The notes: generated from the sequence alone by a model not told the origin. A stretch of DNA of 12,162 nt from Bacteroidales bacterium (GCA_017545365.1 JAFWOP010000047.1:1-12162), one strand, 5' to 3'; shown: positions 9,001-12,006, counted from the stretch's first letter. Translations and numbers: made by a program.

Positions 9001-11375
9001 TTGACCCACGTATGGTTGTTGCTGCTACCCGTGGAGACACCTTCCGAGGACTCAAAGCCCATGGTGTATGGCAGGCTGTCGAGATAGATGCACTGGGTGC
9101 GGATGGTGCTGTTGATGTATTCGCTTATGCTGGTGCTGCACTCTGCGGCCACAGCATAGGTATACTCCGTATTGGCAGTCAGCCCAGTGACGGTATACGA
9201 GTTGTCGGTAATATTATATATGGTGTCGCCATTGAAGATGACACGGTAACTGCCAGCACTGCCGGTATTCCAACTAATGGTGACTTCGTCGATAGTGGAG
9301 CTGGCCGTCACATTGGTTGGTGGATTGCACCAATCGTCGGTCAGGAACACGTCGTCAACGGCCAGATAGGCGCTGGACGACGGCCGCGGACATTTGATGG
9401 CAATGAAGTTGCCATTGCCCGTAAAGCTGTTCAGCGGTATTACAAACTGCGTCCACGCTGTGGTGATAGCCGTATTAGAGAACGTATATACCGGGGTGAA
9501 CGTGCTGGCATCAGTCGGATTGGTCATCACACCCACGATGGGGGTAGGATGATAGCTCGTAGAGGTGGTCTTGGCATAGAACGCCAGCGTCAGGTCGGAG
9601 ATGTTGTACACCGTGGTGTCGATGCCCGGCAGCACGGCATACTCATTCATGGCATAATCCGACGAGGTCGAGAAATACCAGTACATACCCTTGCTTCCAC
9701 TATGCACATAGCTGGTGGTAGTGGTGATATAAGGATAGTAGTTGTATGTGCCCGTGGCGTCGTTGATACGGGTCCAGCAATAGGGGAACGCCTCGGCATA
9801 CGACACGCTCGAAGAGTACGGGTCGTCCTCAAAGCCATTCTGGTAAGGCATGCTGCTGATGTAGTTGCAAGCCGTGCGCAGGGTCAGCATTTGTGTCCAC
9901 GAGGAGTCGCTGCCGCACACTGCCATCAGATAGAAGTCGTACAGCGTATTGCCTGCCAGACCTGTAACGGTGCCCAGCGTGTCGGTGAAATCGGCATATT
10001 GCGTATTGGCATCGCCCAGCGTGAAACCGTGCGGGCCGTAGGCAATAGTCCAAGCCGAAGCCACAATGTCAGTCCAATGGAACGAGATTTCGTTGGGACC
10101 CACAGTGCTCGAAGCAAACGTCTCAGGCATCAGGCAGTTGGGCAGGTCGACACAGTTGACGTAAAGCTCGAAACCAGAATAGTTCACCGAGCCGTCGCTG
10201 TGGAAATAGATGGTGATAGGAGTGGTAGACCTAAAGGGACCGAAACTCTGCAGCGCAGTAACGCCGTAGTCATCAAACAGGGTCTCACCCTCAGTGCCTA
10301 TGCCGCGATAGATGCGAAGGTAGTCGTACGTACTCTCCGTATGCGAGGTGCCGCTGATTGAGAGCGCATGGAGAGTGTCGGAAGGATACACCACCAGTAT
10401 CGAACCGCTGATGCTGTGACTATAGTTGCCAGTGGGGCCGCCATCGTCGTAGATGATTGCGCCGCACGTCCGCAGCGTGTCGCTGCCGCTGGTGGCCATG
10501 TTCATGACAATAAAGCCCACGCTGAAGCTGGCCGGGCCGTACCACACGCTGCTGTCGCCGGAGCAGACAGACCTTACGTAAACATCATACATGCCGTCAG
10601 CAAGGTAGCTGGCAATAAAAGTGGTGTCGTAGGCAATGCCCATGTTGACCACCGCCGTGTCGGGATTAAAACCAGAAGGACCCCACGCCACGACCCATGC
10701 AGTGGGATCGGTGGCCTCGGGCCAGGAAAACAGAGCCTCATCGTCGTTGACAGAAACCGTCAGGTTGGTAGGAGGCAAGCAGAACGAGCCAGTAGAATAG
10801 CCGAAGGTGGCCTTAGGCAGGAATGTCTCCACGCCGCCGTCATCACCGTCGTAGATAGAGCTAAGCGGCGCGTCGCCGTAGACATACGCCGAACCACCGC
10901 TGCGGCTGATGCCGTACCAGTAGTTCTCACTATAGTCTGCCGCCGTAGTGGTGATGTCCACCAGCAGGTTGCCGCCCTGATAGGAGTAGGGTAAGGTGAA
11001 GTTGAACACCTGTGTGGCGGTGGTGCCATTTACCACGCCCGACCACACTGTGACGGCGCCAGTGGTCGATACAAGGTCGGTCAGCACCGAGTCGGCAATC
11101 TCTTTCAACTTGATTGTCACCGTGGTGCCCCATGACGATGTGGCCACCTGCGACTGATAGAACGTCAGCGACATAATGTAGCTGCCATCCATCTCTTCCA
11201 GCATACTCGACGGATAAACCATCTGGTTGTGCTGGTCCATGTCGCAATAGTAGCCATAAATCGGGATGTACGTGTTCGTCGCCGTCCCGTTGGCTACCGT
11301 CAGTGTCTGTGCATTTGCCACCCAAGGCACTATAAATGCCAACAGGAGTAGCAACTTTTGTAGATGTTTTTGCAT
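1..11375 (-). CDS. Giant multidomain surface protein (Fn3 / cleaved-adhesin / CUB), 3' end off window
   Basis: Codons starting at 11375 read without a stop to base 3, giving 3,791 residues with no C-terminus in the window. Residues 1-22 are a signal peptide. Order: β-module A1 (23-199), Fn3-1, CUB (304-408), Fn3-2, cleaved-adhesin CA1, Fn3-3, CA2, Fn3-4, A2, Fn3-5, CA3, Fn3-6, CA4, Fn3-7, CA5, Fn3-8, CA6, Fn3-9, A3, Fn3-10, CA7, Fn3-11, CA8, Fn3-12, CA9, Fn3-13, A4, Fn3-14, partial Fn3-15. Modules are mostly bounded by cysteines. The protein is rich in Ser, Thr, Tyr, Asn and Gly and poor in Lys; no catalytic motif is seen. Start choice: Met at 11375 directly precedes a basic n-region and a hydrophobic core; an in-frame ATG at 11414 would add 13 unneeded residues. 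Gingipain/hemagglutinin-type adhesins of Bacteroidales share these domains, so a T9SS-exported adhesin is inferred. The exact ligand is unknown. I am sure of the frame and domain types, less of the role. Confidence 0.95.
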   Translation of the reverse strand, partial: MQKHLQKLLLLLAFIVPWVANAQTLTVANGTATNTYIPIYGYYCDMDQHNQMVYPSSMLEEMDGSYIMSLTFYQSQVATSSWGTTVTIKLKEIADSVLTDLVSTTGAVTVWSGVVNGTTATQVFNFTLPYSYQGGNLLVDITTTAADYSENYWYGISRSGGSAYVYGDAPLSSIYDGDDGGVETFLPKATFGYSTGSFCLPPTNLTVSVNDDEALFSWPEATDPTAWVVAWGPSGFNPDTAVVNMGIAYDTTFIASYLADGMYDVYVRSVCSGDSSVWYGPASFSVGFIVMNMATSGSDTLRTCGAIIYDDGGPTGNYSHSISGSILVVYPSDTLHALSISGTSHTESTYDYLRIYRGIGTEGETLFDDYGVTALQSFGPFRSTTPITIYFHSDGSVNYSGFELYVNCVDLPNCLMPETFASSTVGPNEISFHWTDIVASAWTIAYGPHGFTLGDANTQYADFTDTLGTVTGLAGNTLYDFYLMAVCGSDSSWTQMLTLRTACNYISSMPYQNGFEDDPYSSSVSYAEAFPYCWTRINDATGTYNYYPYITTTTSYVHSGSKGMYWYFSTSSDYAMNEYAVLPGIDTTVYNISDLTLAFYAKTTSTSYHPTPIVGVMTNPTDASTFTPVYTFSNTAITTAWTQFVIPLNSFTGNGNFIAIKCPRPSSSAYLAVDDVFLTDDWCNPPTNVTASSTIDEVTISWNTGSAGSYRVIFNGDTIYNITDNSYTVTGLTANTEYTYAVAAECSTSISEYINSTIRTQCIYLDSLPYTMGFESSEGVSTGSSNNHTWVNCWGRLNNGSEYFGYPYVSSSSTYNHTTGGSRGLYWYNTTTTGTYGDYQCVILPGVDTDIYPINTLQLRFWAKSSSTSYSPVFQVGVMTNPSDINTFQQVGIVNVGSNTTWTEYVTDFSGFEGYGAYLAVKAVRPSSSWYAYVDDFTMELIPACPEVTGLEVNADMVSVSSAMVTWSTRGGFVEPTNFDIEVDSVASTGTPTSLTSDTSYVFLSGLEQGTEYKVRVRANCGGDGEGAWDSITFTTRTLTCAELDPTTADTVFYSNSTSGQSGCIANSSWGNTAYQAVWTAAELTAAGLTAGGITGIDLGFTASTSYNKEFTIFLGNTATTSISNATLENPNNQQQVYGPASHPMNTSGWQHYEFATPFMWDGTSSIIMTTFMNQPTGVSQSSSSGLTGYYESASNKARYRYQDGTQYTLSNYNSGNTGGTYSYRAAIHFYKGDCMTIADCAAPIVAITNASSYEVTIEWAAGYDETSWDVEFRMPGGSWTAVQTGTSDNSYTFTGLMPATHYQFRVGSVCSSGNLYTMVELTTPCLPAAVPFTEDFETFSTSTSDPLPTCWYKNTNYSTNYPYASTSYNHSGIGNRSMYMYSTSSTWTYMVLPLFEPAIDSLQVSFWLYKSNTSYAHALEVGVMTDPEDESTFTPVATVTPSLLSTWEVFDVPLSSYHGEGRYIAIMSPNGVYSYPYLDDLTVDYIPPCPRVGPVSTRYVSTTEATAFWTPVANATEYLVEYGPQGFPQGFGTVMSVTDDSARMYSLAMMTTYDVYVSAVCASGDTSDARMARFTTACGEIAVLPYSQNFENCPTGSSSSSTWVDCWYRLNNGTSYYGYPYVNNSTTYNHTTGGSRGLYWYGSTTTGTYGDYQVVILPPIDTTVFDVTSLELSFWAKSSSTSYNISFQVGVMTDPTDVNSFQQVGVANVGGNTAWTEYTTTFEDFTGHGAYLAIKALRPLQSTWYAYVDDIKVDVVPDCPAVSNLVASHVTPNSFQVSWDEEGTGSSWTVEYGPMGFIRGTGMQLTANADSIMITGLVPSTTYDVYVTVDCSTGIGGTNQLSVTTACGYMATLPFTEDFESRATGSSSTGSPFIPCWYLLNNGTSYGGYPYVSTYNHTNNGTKGLYWYNTTTTGTYGDYQCVVLPGVDTTVYPMNELQLSFWAMSSSTSYYPVFQVGVMADPTDINTFQQVATVNVGNNTSWSEFIITLDGFTGSGCHAAIKATRPSSSWYAYVDDIKLEVIPDCPRVEDVAVSNITPTSADISWSEEGEATAWVVEYGPQGFTRGTGTVSMETSTSISLVGLSVNTAYDVYIIPDCASGVGGINMVSFRTECEATITLPYTMGFEVADGVSSGSSTNRNFINCWHRLNNATQYFGYPYVGNSTTYAHTGNCGLYWYNTTTTGTYGDYEIVVLPPLDVDAYPINTLQLKFWAKTSSGTPTFQVGVMTDPNNPNSFQQLGMVSVGTNSQWEQYTVGLAAYTGTGSYVAIRSLRASWTAYVDDITLELAPACPQVINVTSTATGTTGAFLTWGVQSGFAAFPVDYEIEVDPDDPSESFMPITTSSNPYLLTGLLPGHSYSVRIRGNCDSDGYGAWSEYYDFSTISLGCSVVDATASHSDTIAGGTTTTYNIPVNNYYNNTFSEQIYLGSELGGSGPIIAISFDYAYSSPSTVKNNCSIYLANTTLSSVTTSTYEAPANMTLVYTGPMNCSMGWNRFEFNQNPFTYSGGNLAVAVVDNSGSYNSSSYVFNAHSASGLAMSWYSDSYQYPNSSMSQTTHAYRNNVIFDIQSCLQMATCAPPLVVVDSVDTNFVAVNWAPGYEETAWDVEYRVAGGTWTNEGTVYTPGYIFTGLTPNQEYEIRITGLCTDSNMATTITVRTPCAPFAVPFHESFASFATGSGSPFPSCWAKYSNYSSGYPYVSTSYSVSGGRSVYMYSTSTSYSYMVLPPFDAPIDTLQVSFWLYKTNTSYAHDVQVGVMTDPDDVNTFEPVGSAAPTALSVWEPFEIPLNSYHGNGQYIAIMSPNGVYSYPYLDELMVEYVSPCPRVRNVATSRIGLHSARVSWDTTAADAYELEYGPAGFALGTGNHITGITGDTLTLSGLAAGSHYDVYVRGLCSPDTGNWSFSHSFYTQCALIDTVPYFEDFNNIGTSTSTHSPHCWYGYSTYSTSYPYPSASYNRSGATGAAMYMYLYSPASYYTILQLPQVDTTVLPINNLQVEFSLLSSTTSYVHGIIVGVCSGEGMVNFTPVDTVYVTAPTGTWQDFEVLLNNYTGHGSYITFASCPGAGNTTCYPYLDDVNLDVIPTCIRPDSLYAANATSSTVQLGWHERGNATMWEIEYGPTGFTIGTGTRVVTTSNPHLLTGLPASYQGEFYVRSICAAGDTSRFNREAVGFSTSQMPATIPYYCNFEDSTEWSAWQTSTNTYINWARGTAEVDSGTYSMYISPDGGLTYGNEGFTSLVNAAIFRDVDFGTVDTSFTITYRAKMGGSTDGRYDALMVFLVDQSIPAVPSNTAITSPWGNVNDLYRISLAYLDTTWNTYTASFDTIHGVKRVAFFWFNQNTAANHPFIGGPAAVDNIHIVYSPCPRPVNLDTVTVSNTTASLHWDGTASANYRVAYRVSGASASTNVYVNTTTNNVTLTGLNPMTTYVAWVQKLCGADSSLFSDGVEFQTDMCDQMVDVYDYDATMSTTTSSYGPIGYATYNYSYVQTIIDSAHMAGMTDPITAFAFNATNTTSSDYYTGMDIYMANVPEADLSSGFIFPNTTTHQFVQVMSNGNLNFTDVGWQMHSFDTSFTWDGHSNVLFAVNRHHGSWSSSTSFAAHSTSSIRTRYAYQDSGPVSINDAIASSTGSGSYVGDLRFISCGSVPVCNEPIITGISHTYESATVTWTGDANAYEVNIKESVAPSFTNADIPVVGNSHTFYGLQPATSYTFRVRTDCTGDSLGYSDWVLTTITTDSLPCLPPDSLTVSDITNTNATFDWVPFGYETMWEVRVWNTADFDTTYTVSSHPVVLSGFT
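462..1025 (-). other. β-rich module A4 (unnamed)
   Basis: Residues 3451-3638, with SSYGPIGYATYNYSYVQTII, DPITAFAFNATNT, TGMDIYMANVPEAD, then GWQMHSFDTSFTWDGHSNVL and a closing YVGDLRFISC. It is the last visible copy of the A module and is followed by Fn3-14. The F.W.GHSNVL stretch parallels F.WDGTSSII in A2. Confidence 0.65.
1296..1853 (-). other. Divergent cleaved-adhesin/MAM-like module CA9
   Basis: Residues 3175-3360. It opens MPATIPYYCNFEDSTEWSAW, continues with GTYSMYISPDGG, TSFTITYRAKMGGSTDGRYD and VKRVAFFWFNQN, and ends AVDNIHIVYSPC. The NFE opening, the SMYIS strand, the FTITYRAK strand and the terminal VDNI match the choice-of-anchor-J fold, but VGVMTDP, CW and GYPYV are absent. It is a different subfamily from CA1-CA8. 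Confidence 0.75.
2130..2645 (-). other. Cleaved-adhesin module CA8 (type II-like)
   Basis: Residues 2911-3082, with VPYFEDFNN, HCWYGYSTYSTSYPYPSASY, AAMYMYLYSPASYYTILQLP, SSTTSYVHGIIVGV, and CYPYLDDVNLDVIPTC. The usual VGVMTDP is changed to VGVCSGEG, and extra cysteines appear (VGVC, FASC, TTC), so its disulfide pattern must differ from its neighbours. Confidence 0.85.
2916..3398 (-). other. Cleaved-adhesin module CA7 (type II)
   Basis: Residues 2660-2820, with VPFHESFASF, SCWAKYSNYSSGYPYVS, SVYMYSTSTSYSYMVLPPF, SFWLYKTNTSYAH, VQVGVMTDPDD and MSPNGVYSYPYLDE, ending YVSPC. It is the counterpart of CA3: plus-strand 2941-2960 equals 6934-6953 exactly, and the following stretch over the SPNG codons is also nearly identical. 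Confidence 0.9.
3669..4214 (-). other. β-rich module A3 (unnamed)
   Basis: Residues 2388-2569, with TTYNIPVNNYYNNTFSEQIY, GPIIAISFDYAYSS, CSIYLANTTLSSV, LVYTGP, then GWNRFEFNQNPFTYSGGNLA and a closing NNVIFDIQSC. It is the clearest representative of the four-copy module and occupies the same slot in block 2 that A2 has in block 1. The family name is unknown to me. Confidence 0.7.
4506..5033 (-). other. Cleaved-adhesin module CA6 (type I)
   Basis: Residues 2115-2290, with LPYTMGFEVADGV, NCWHRLNN, YFGYPYV, GLYWYNTTTTGTYGDYE, FQVGVMTDPNN and YVDDITLELAPAC. It is slightly shorter than CA2 because the FWAK loop is trimmed (KTSSGTPTFQ). It begins the second duplicated block. Confidence 0.9.
5301..5831 (-). 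other. Cleaved-adhesin module CA5 (type I)
   Basis: Residues 1849-2025, with LPFTEDFES, PCWYLLNNGTSYGGYPYV, GLYWYNTTTTGTYGDYQ, FQVGVMADPTD and YAYVDDIKLEVIPDC. It is followed by Fn3-8, which resembles Fn3-7 (both carry VEYGP.GF.RGTG and an SxxxGG stretch before the closing Cys), consistent with a local CA-Fn3 tandem duplication. Confidence 0.9.
6099..6638 (-). other. Cleaved-adhesin module CA4 (type I)
   Basis: Residues 1580-1759, with LPYSQNFENC, DCWYRLNNGTSYYGYPYV, GLYWYGSTTTGTYGDYQ, FQVGVMTDPTD and YVDDIKVDVVPDC. It is closely related to CA2, CA5 and CA6. With CA5 it forms a tandem CA-Fn3 pair (residues 1580-2114) lying between the two large duplicated blocks. Confidence 0.9.
6909..7397 (-). 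other. Cleaved-adhesin module CA3 (type II)
   Basis: Residues 1327-1489. It has VPFTEDFE, TCWYKNTNYS, SMYMYSTSSTWTYMVLP, SFWLYKSNTSYAH, EVGVMTDPED and SPNGVYSYPYLDD, ending YIPPC. The FWLYK.NTSYAH and SPNGVYSYPYLD strings define type II. It is nearly the same as CA7, including long identical DNA stretches. Confidence 0.9.
7671..8252 (-). other. β-rich module A2 (unnamed)
   Basis: Residues 1042-1235, with GGITGIDLGFTAS, KEFTIFLGNTATTSISNA, QVYGP, then GWQHYEFATPFMWDGTSS and a closing YRAAIHFYKGDC. It shares with A3 and A4 the sequence of a short 'ITxIxxxFxx' strand, an I(F/Y)LxNT strand and the GW...F...F.(W/Y).G motif followed by a Cys-terminated last strand. No catalytic signature is seen. 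The fold is presumed to be a β-sandwich. Confidence 0.7.
8544..9089 (-). other. Cleaved-adhesin module CA2 (type I)
   Basis: Residues 763-944. It has LPYTMGFE, NCWGRLNN, GYPYV, GLYWYNTTTTGTYGDYQ, FQVGVMTNPSD and YAYVDDFTMELIPAC. The TTTGTYGDY and FWAKSSS strings define the type I subgroup (CA2, CA4, CA5, CA6). It shares the LPYTMGFE opening with CA6, its counterpart in the duplicated block. Confidence 0.9.
9330..9866 (-). other. Cleaved-adhesin/choice-of-anchor-J module CA1
   Basis: Residues 504-682. It starts MPYQNGFEDD, then YCWTRIND, SKGMYWYFST, IVGVMTNPTD and ends VDDVFLTDDWC. The order of GFE, CW, a GxxxYW strand, VGVMT(D/N)P and a terminal VDD is that of gingipain-type cleaved-adhesin (MAM-like jelly roll) domains. 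It is a type I copy (see CA2) but the most divergent of them. Confidence 0.85.
10152..10466 (-). other. CUB domain
   Basis: Residues 304-408 run from RTCGAIIYDDGG through STYDYLRIYRG and FHSDGSVNYSGFELYVNC. These are the hallmarks of a CUB β-sandwich: an opening C-G, the YDYLxIYxG strand, and S-D-x-S...GF near the end with a closing Cys. The length of about 105 residues is at the short end for the family. CUB domains mediate protein or glycan binding, often with calcium. It is the only copy in the visible protein and sits between Fn3-1 and Fn3-2. Confidence 0.85.
10779..11309 (-). other. β-rich module A1 (unnamed, N-terminal copy)
   Basis: Residues 23-199 form the first and most divergent of four related modules. 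The pattern is an opening alternating β-segment (TNTYIPIYGYYCDMDQ), then a region containing SYIMSLTFYQS, a segment FNFTLPYSYQGGNLLVDI, and a closing Cys at residue 199. The sequence ..F..PF.Y.G.NL.V.. recurs in A2-A4. I do not recognise a named Pfam family. The position right after the signal peptide makes it the outermost or first-folded part. Homology to A2-A4 is judged by eye and is weakest for this copy. Confidence 0.6.
11310..11375 (-). other. Signal peptide (Sec, type I)
   Basis: Residues 1-22 have a classical layout: n-region MQKHLQK with two Lys, a hydrophobic core LLLLLAFIVPWV, and a small-residue cleavage site ANA before Gln23. There is no lipobox Cys, so a signal peptidase I substrate is expected rather than a lipoprotein. 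This fits Sec export ahead of T9SS passage. The cleavage position is inferred from the A-x-A pattern. Confidence 0.9.
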
Positions 11376-11446
11376 ATCAACTGAATTTTTGATTAATATA
11401 AAGTGAACTAACATTTGAACTTCGTAAAACCAATCACCCCTGCCCT

Positions 11447-11460
11447 CTCCTATAAAGGAG
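11447..11460 (-). other. Small hairpin in the 5' leader
   Basis: CTCCT and AGGAG flank a 4-base loop within the predicted leader. A five-pair stem is weak. It contains AGGAG, a Shine-Dalgarno-like string, but lies about 70 bases from the start codon, so it does not act as the ribosome site. The start itself is preceded by AT-rich sequence (AATCAAAAATTC), usual for Bacteroidota. Confidence 0.35.
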
Positions 11461-11484
11461 CATTGTCTGCACAAAAAAACGATG

Positions 11485-11516
11485 CAAAGTTACGAGGAAC
11501 CATGAAAAAAAACAAA
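11485..11516 (-). promoter_or_regulatory. Bacteroidetes-type sigma-A promoter of the giant gene
   Basis: On the minus strand TTTG (11516-11513) is followed after 20 bases by TAACTTTG (11492-11485), matching the Bacteroidetes -33 TTTG and -7 TAnnTTTG boxes with normal spacing. It lies in an AT-rich stretch upstream of the start at 11375. Transcription would begin a few bases below 11485, leaving a leader of roughly 100 nt. This is the only TAnnTTTG match I found on the minus strand in this intergenic region. Confidence 0.8.
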
Positions 11517-11626
11517 TAAAAGTGGCGAAAGTGCCAAAATACGGGGTAAAAAAACATATATTGGCTATTAAATATCATTTTTAGCATCTAAACAGTATCA
11601 GCCAAGACCAATAAAAACACTCTTAC

Positions 11627-11650
11627 GAAAAAAAATATGGCCATTTTTTC
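11627..11650. repeat. AT-rich near-palindrome centred on ATGGCCAT
   Basis: The palindrome ATGGCCAT is flanked by an A-run on the left and a T-run on the right, pairing with one mismatch. It marks the switch between the C-rich block and the AT-rich promoter zone. It could be a weak bidirectional terminator or a protein-binding site; no evidence separates these. Confidence 0.35.
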
Positions 11651-11663
11651 AGCCCAGCTGCAT

Positions 11664-11810
11664 TTACATCGCACGACGCCCAACGACGCCCCTCCCCGCT
11701 CCTGCCGTCCTCACGCGCCCGCCGCCCTCCTCCAAGCCTTCCGGCCATGCGCCGTCCCCTCGCGCCCTATGCCCTACTTCGCTCCTTCTCCGCCGCCTCT
11801 CAAATTCTGC
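11664..11810. other. C-rich, strongly strand-skewed intergenic block, no gene seen
   Basis: In 11671-11800 I count 72 C, 24 G, 23 T and 11 A on the plus strand, that is 74% G+C and 55% C, unlike both the adjoining AT-rich promoter zone and the coding DNA. A 60-codon minus-strand frame (11846-11664) crosses it but reads as Arg/Gly low-complexity with no start context. Together with the promoter zone this makes up most of the 627-base gap between the two genes. Confidence 0.6.
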
Positions 11811-11893
11811 TAGGGCATCTCTAAGACAGCACTGCCTAAAAAGCATCTAGAGGGAGCCCCTTTGAAAGTAAAAAAGGGCGAACTCGGCGGGTA

Positions 11894-11929
11894 GGAAGAA
11901 AGAAAGCGGGCGGCCCTTGGGCCGCCCGC
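11894..11929 (-). terminator. Intrinsic terminator of the right-hand T9SS gene
   Basis: A perfect 10-bp stem (GCGGGCGGCC with GGCCGCCCGC, 4-base loop) at 11906-11929 is followed on the minus strand by TTTCTTTCTTCC. It lies about 75 bases past the stop codon at 12003, after the CCTAG array. A strong GC stem plus pyrimidine/T-rich tail fits rho-independent termination and should isolate the giant gene from read-through. Confidence 0.75.
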
Positions 11930-11942
11930 CTGACTATAGTAT

Positions 11943-12006
11943 CCTAGGAAAGCCTAGTACTGCCTAGGATTGCCTAGGAAAGCCTAGTACTGCCTAGTAC
12001 TCCTAG
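11943..12006. repeat. CCTAG tandem array, 10-bp period
   Basis: CCTAG occurs at 11943, 11953, 11963, 11973, 11983, 11993 and 12002, so the spacing is 10 bp five times and then 9 bp. Units vary in the tail (GGAAAG, GTACTG, GATTG). The last unit overlaps the stop codon and the final Phe codon of the minus-strand gene. CCTAGG and AGTACT palindromes recur. CTAG is normally a rare tetranucleotide in bacteria, so seven in about 65 bases is striking. Function unknown. Confidence 0.9.

Larger units (their letters stand above)
6639..9089 (-). repeat. Intragenic duplicated block, copy 1 (CA-Fn3-A-Fn3-CA-Fn3)
   Basis: Residues 763-1579 hold CA2, Fn3-4, A2, Fn3-5, CA3, Fn3-6. Every module resembles the one in the same position of copy 2 (5033-2646) more than it resembles its neighbours: Fn3-4/Fn3-9 share the GF...IEVD subtype, Fn3-5/Fn3-10 share GY(D/E)ET(S/A)WDVE, and CA3/CA7 share SPNGVYSYPYLD. 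The offset between copies is about 4.0 kb. Confidence 0.8.
3..10778 (-). other. Fibronectin type III modules 1-15 (interleaved)
   Basis: Fn3 units lie at residues 200-295, 408-503, 683-762, 945-1041, 1241-1326, 1490-1579, 1760-1848, 2026-2114, 2291-2387, 2575-2659, 2821-2910, 3083-3174, 3361-3450, 3644-3735 and 3735-3791 (cut by the window edge). Most open with C-P-x-V, carry the core Trp (as in ISW), a segment like VEYGPQGF, the tyrosine-corner phrase TGL.P.T.YDVYV, then .VC.(S/G)GD, and close with TTAC. The Cys after the F strand and the closing Cys about 17 residues later probably pair. Fn3-4 and Fn3-9 form a longer subtype with GF...IEVD and R.NC..DG.GAW. They act as spacers and rigid links between the adhesin modules. 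Confidence 0.9.

Noticed and set aside
1..11375. Many 60-195-codon minus-strand frames in the other two phases
   Set aside because: All lie in phases other than the uninterrupted one. They have Pro/Ser/Arg-rich out-of-frame composition and no domain content.
11373..11414. In-frame ATG at 11414 as the true start of the giant gene
   Set aside because: It would place 13 residues (MLVHFILIKNSVD) before a complete signal peptide, spoiling its n-region. The Met at 11375 gives a canonical signal sequence.
11664..11846. 60-codon minus-strand open frame in the C-rich block
   Set aside because: The product is Arg/Gly/Glu low complexity, there is no promoter box or start context, and it exists only because G-rich DNA lacks stops.
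11858..11878. CCCTTT/AAAGGG inverted repeat as a second terminator
   Set aside because: It has only six pairs and a nine-base loop, with no T-run after it on either strand. The hairpin at 11906-11929 is far stronger.
11943..12006. CCTAG array as a CRISPR
   Set aside because: The units are 10 bp with no spacers of usual length, and no cas genes are present. It is a simple short tandem repeat.
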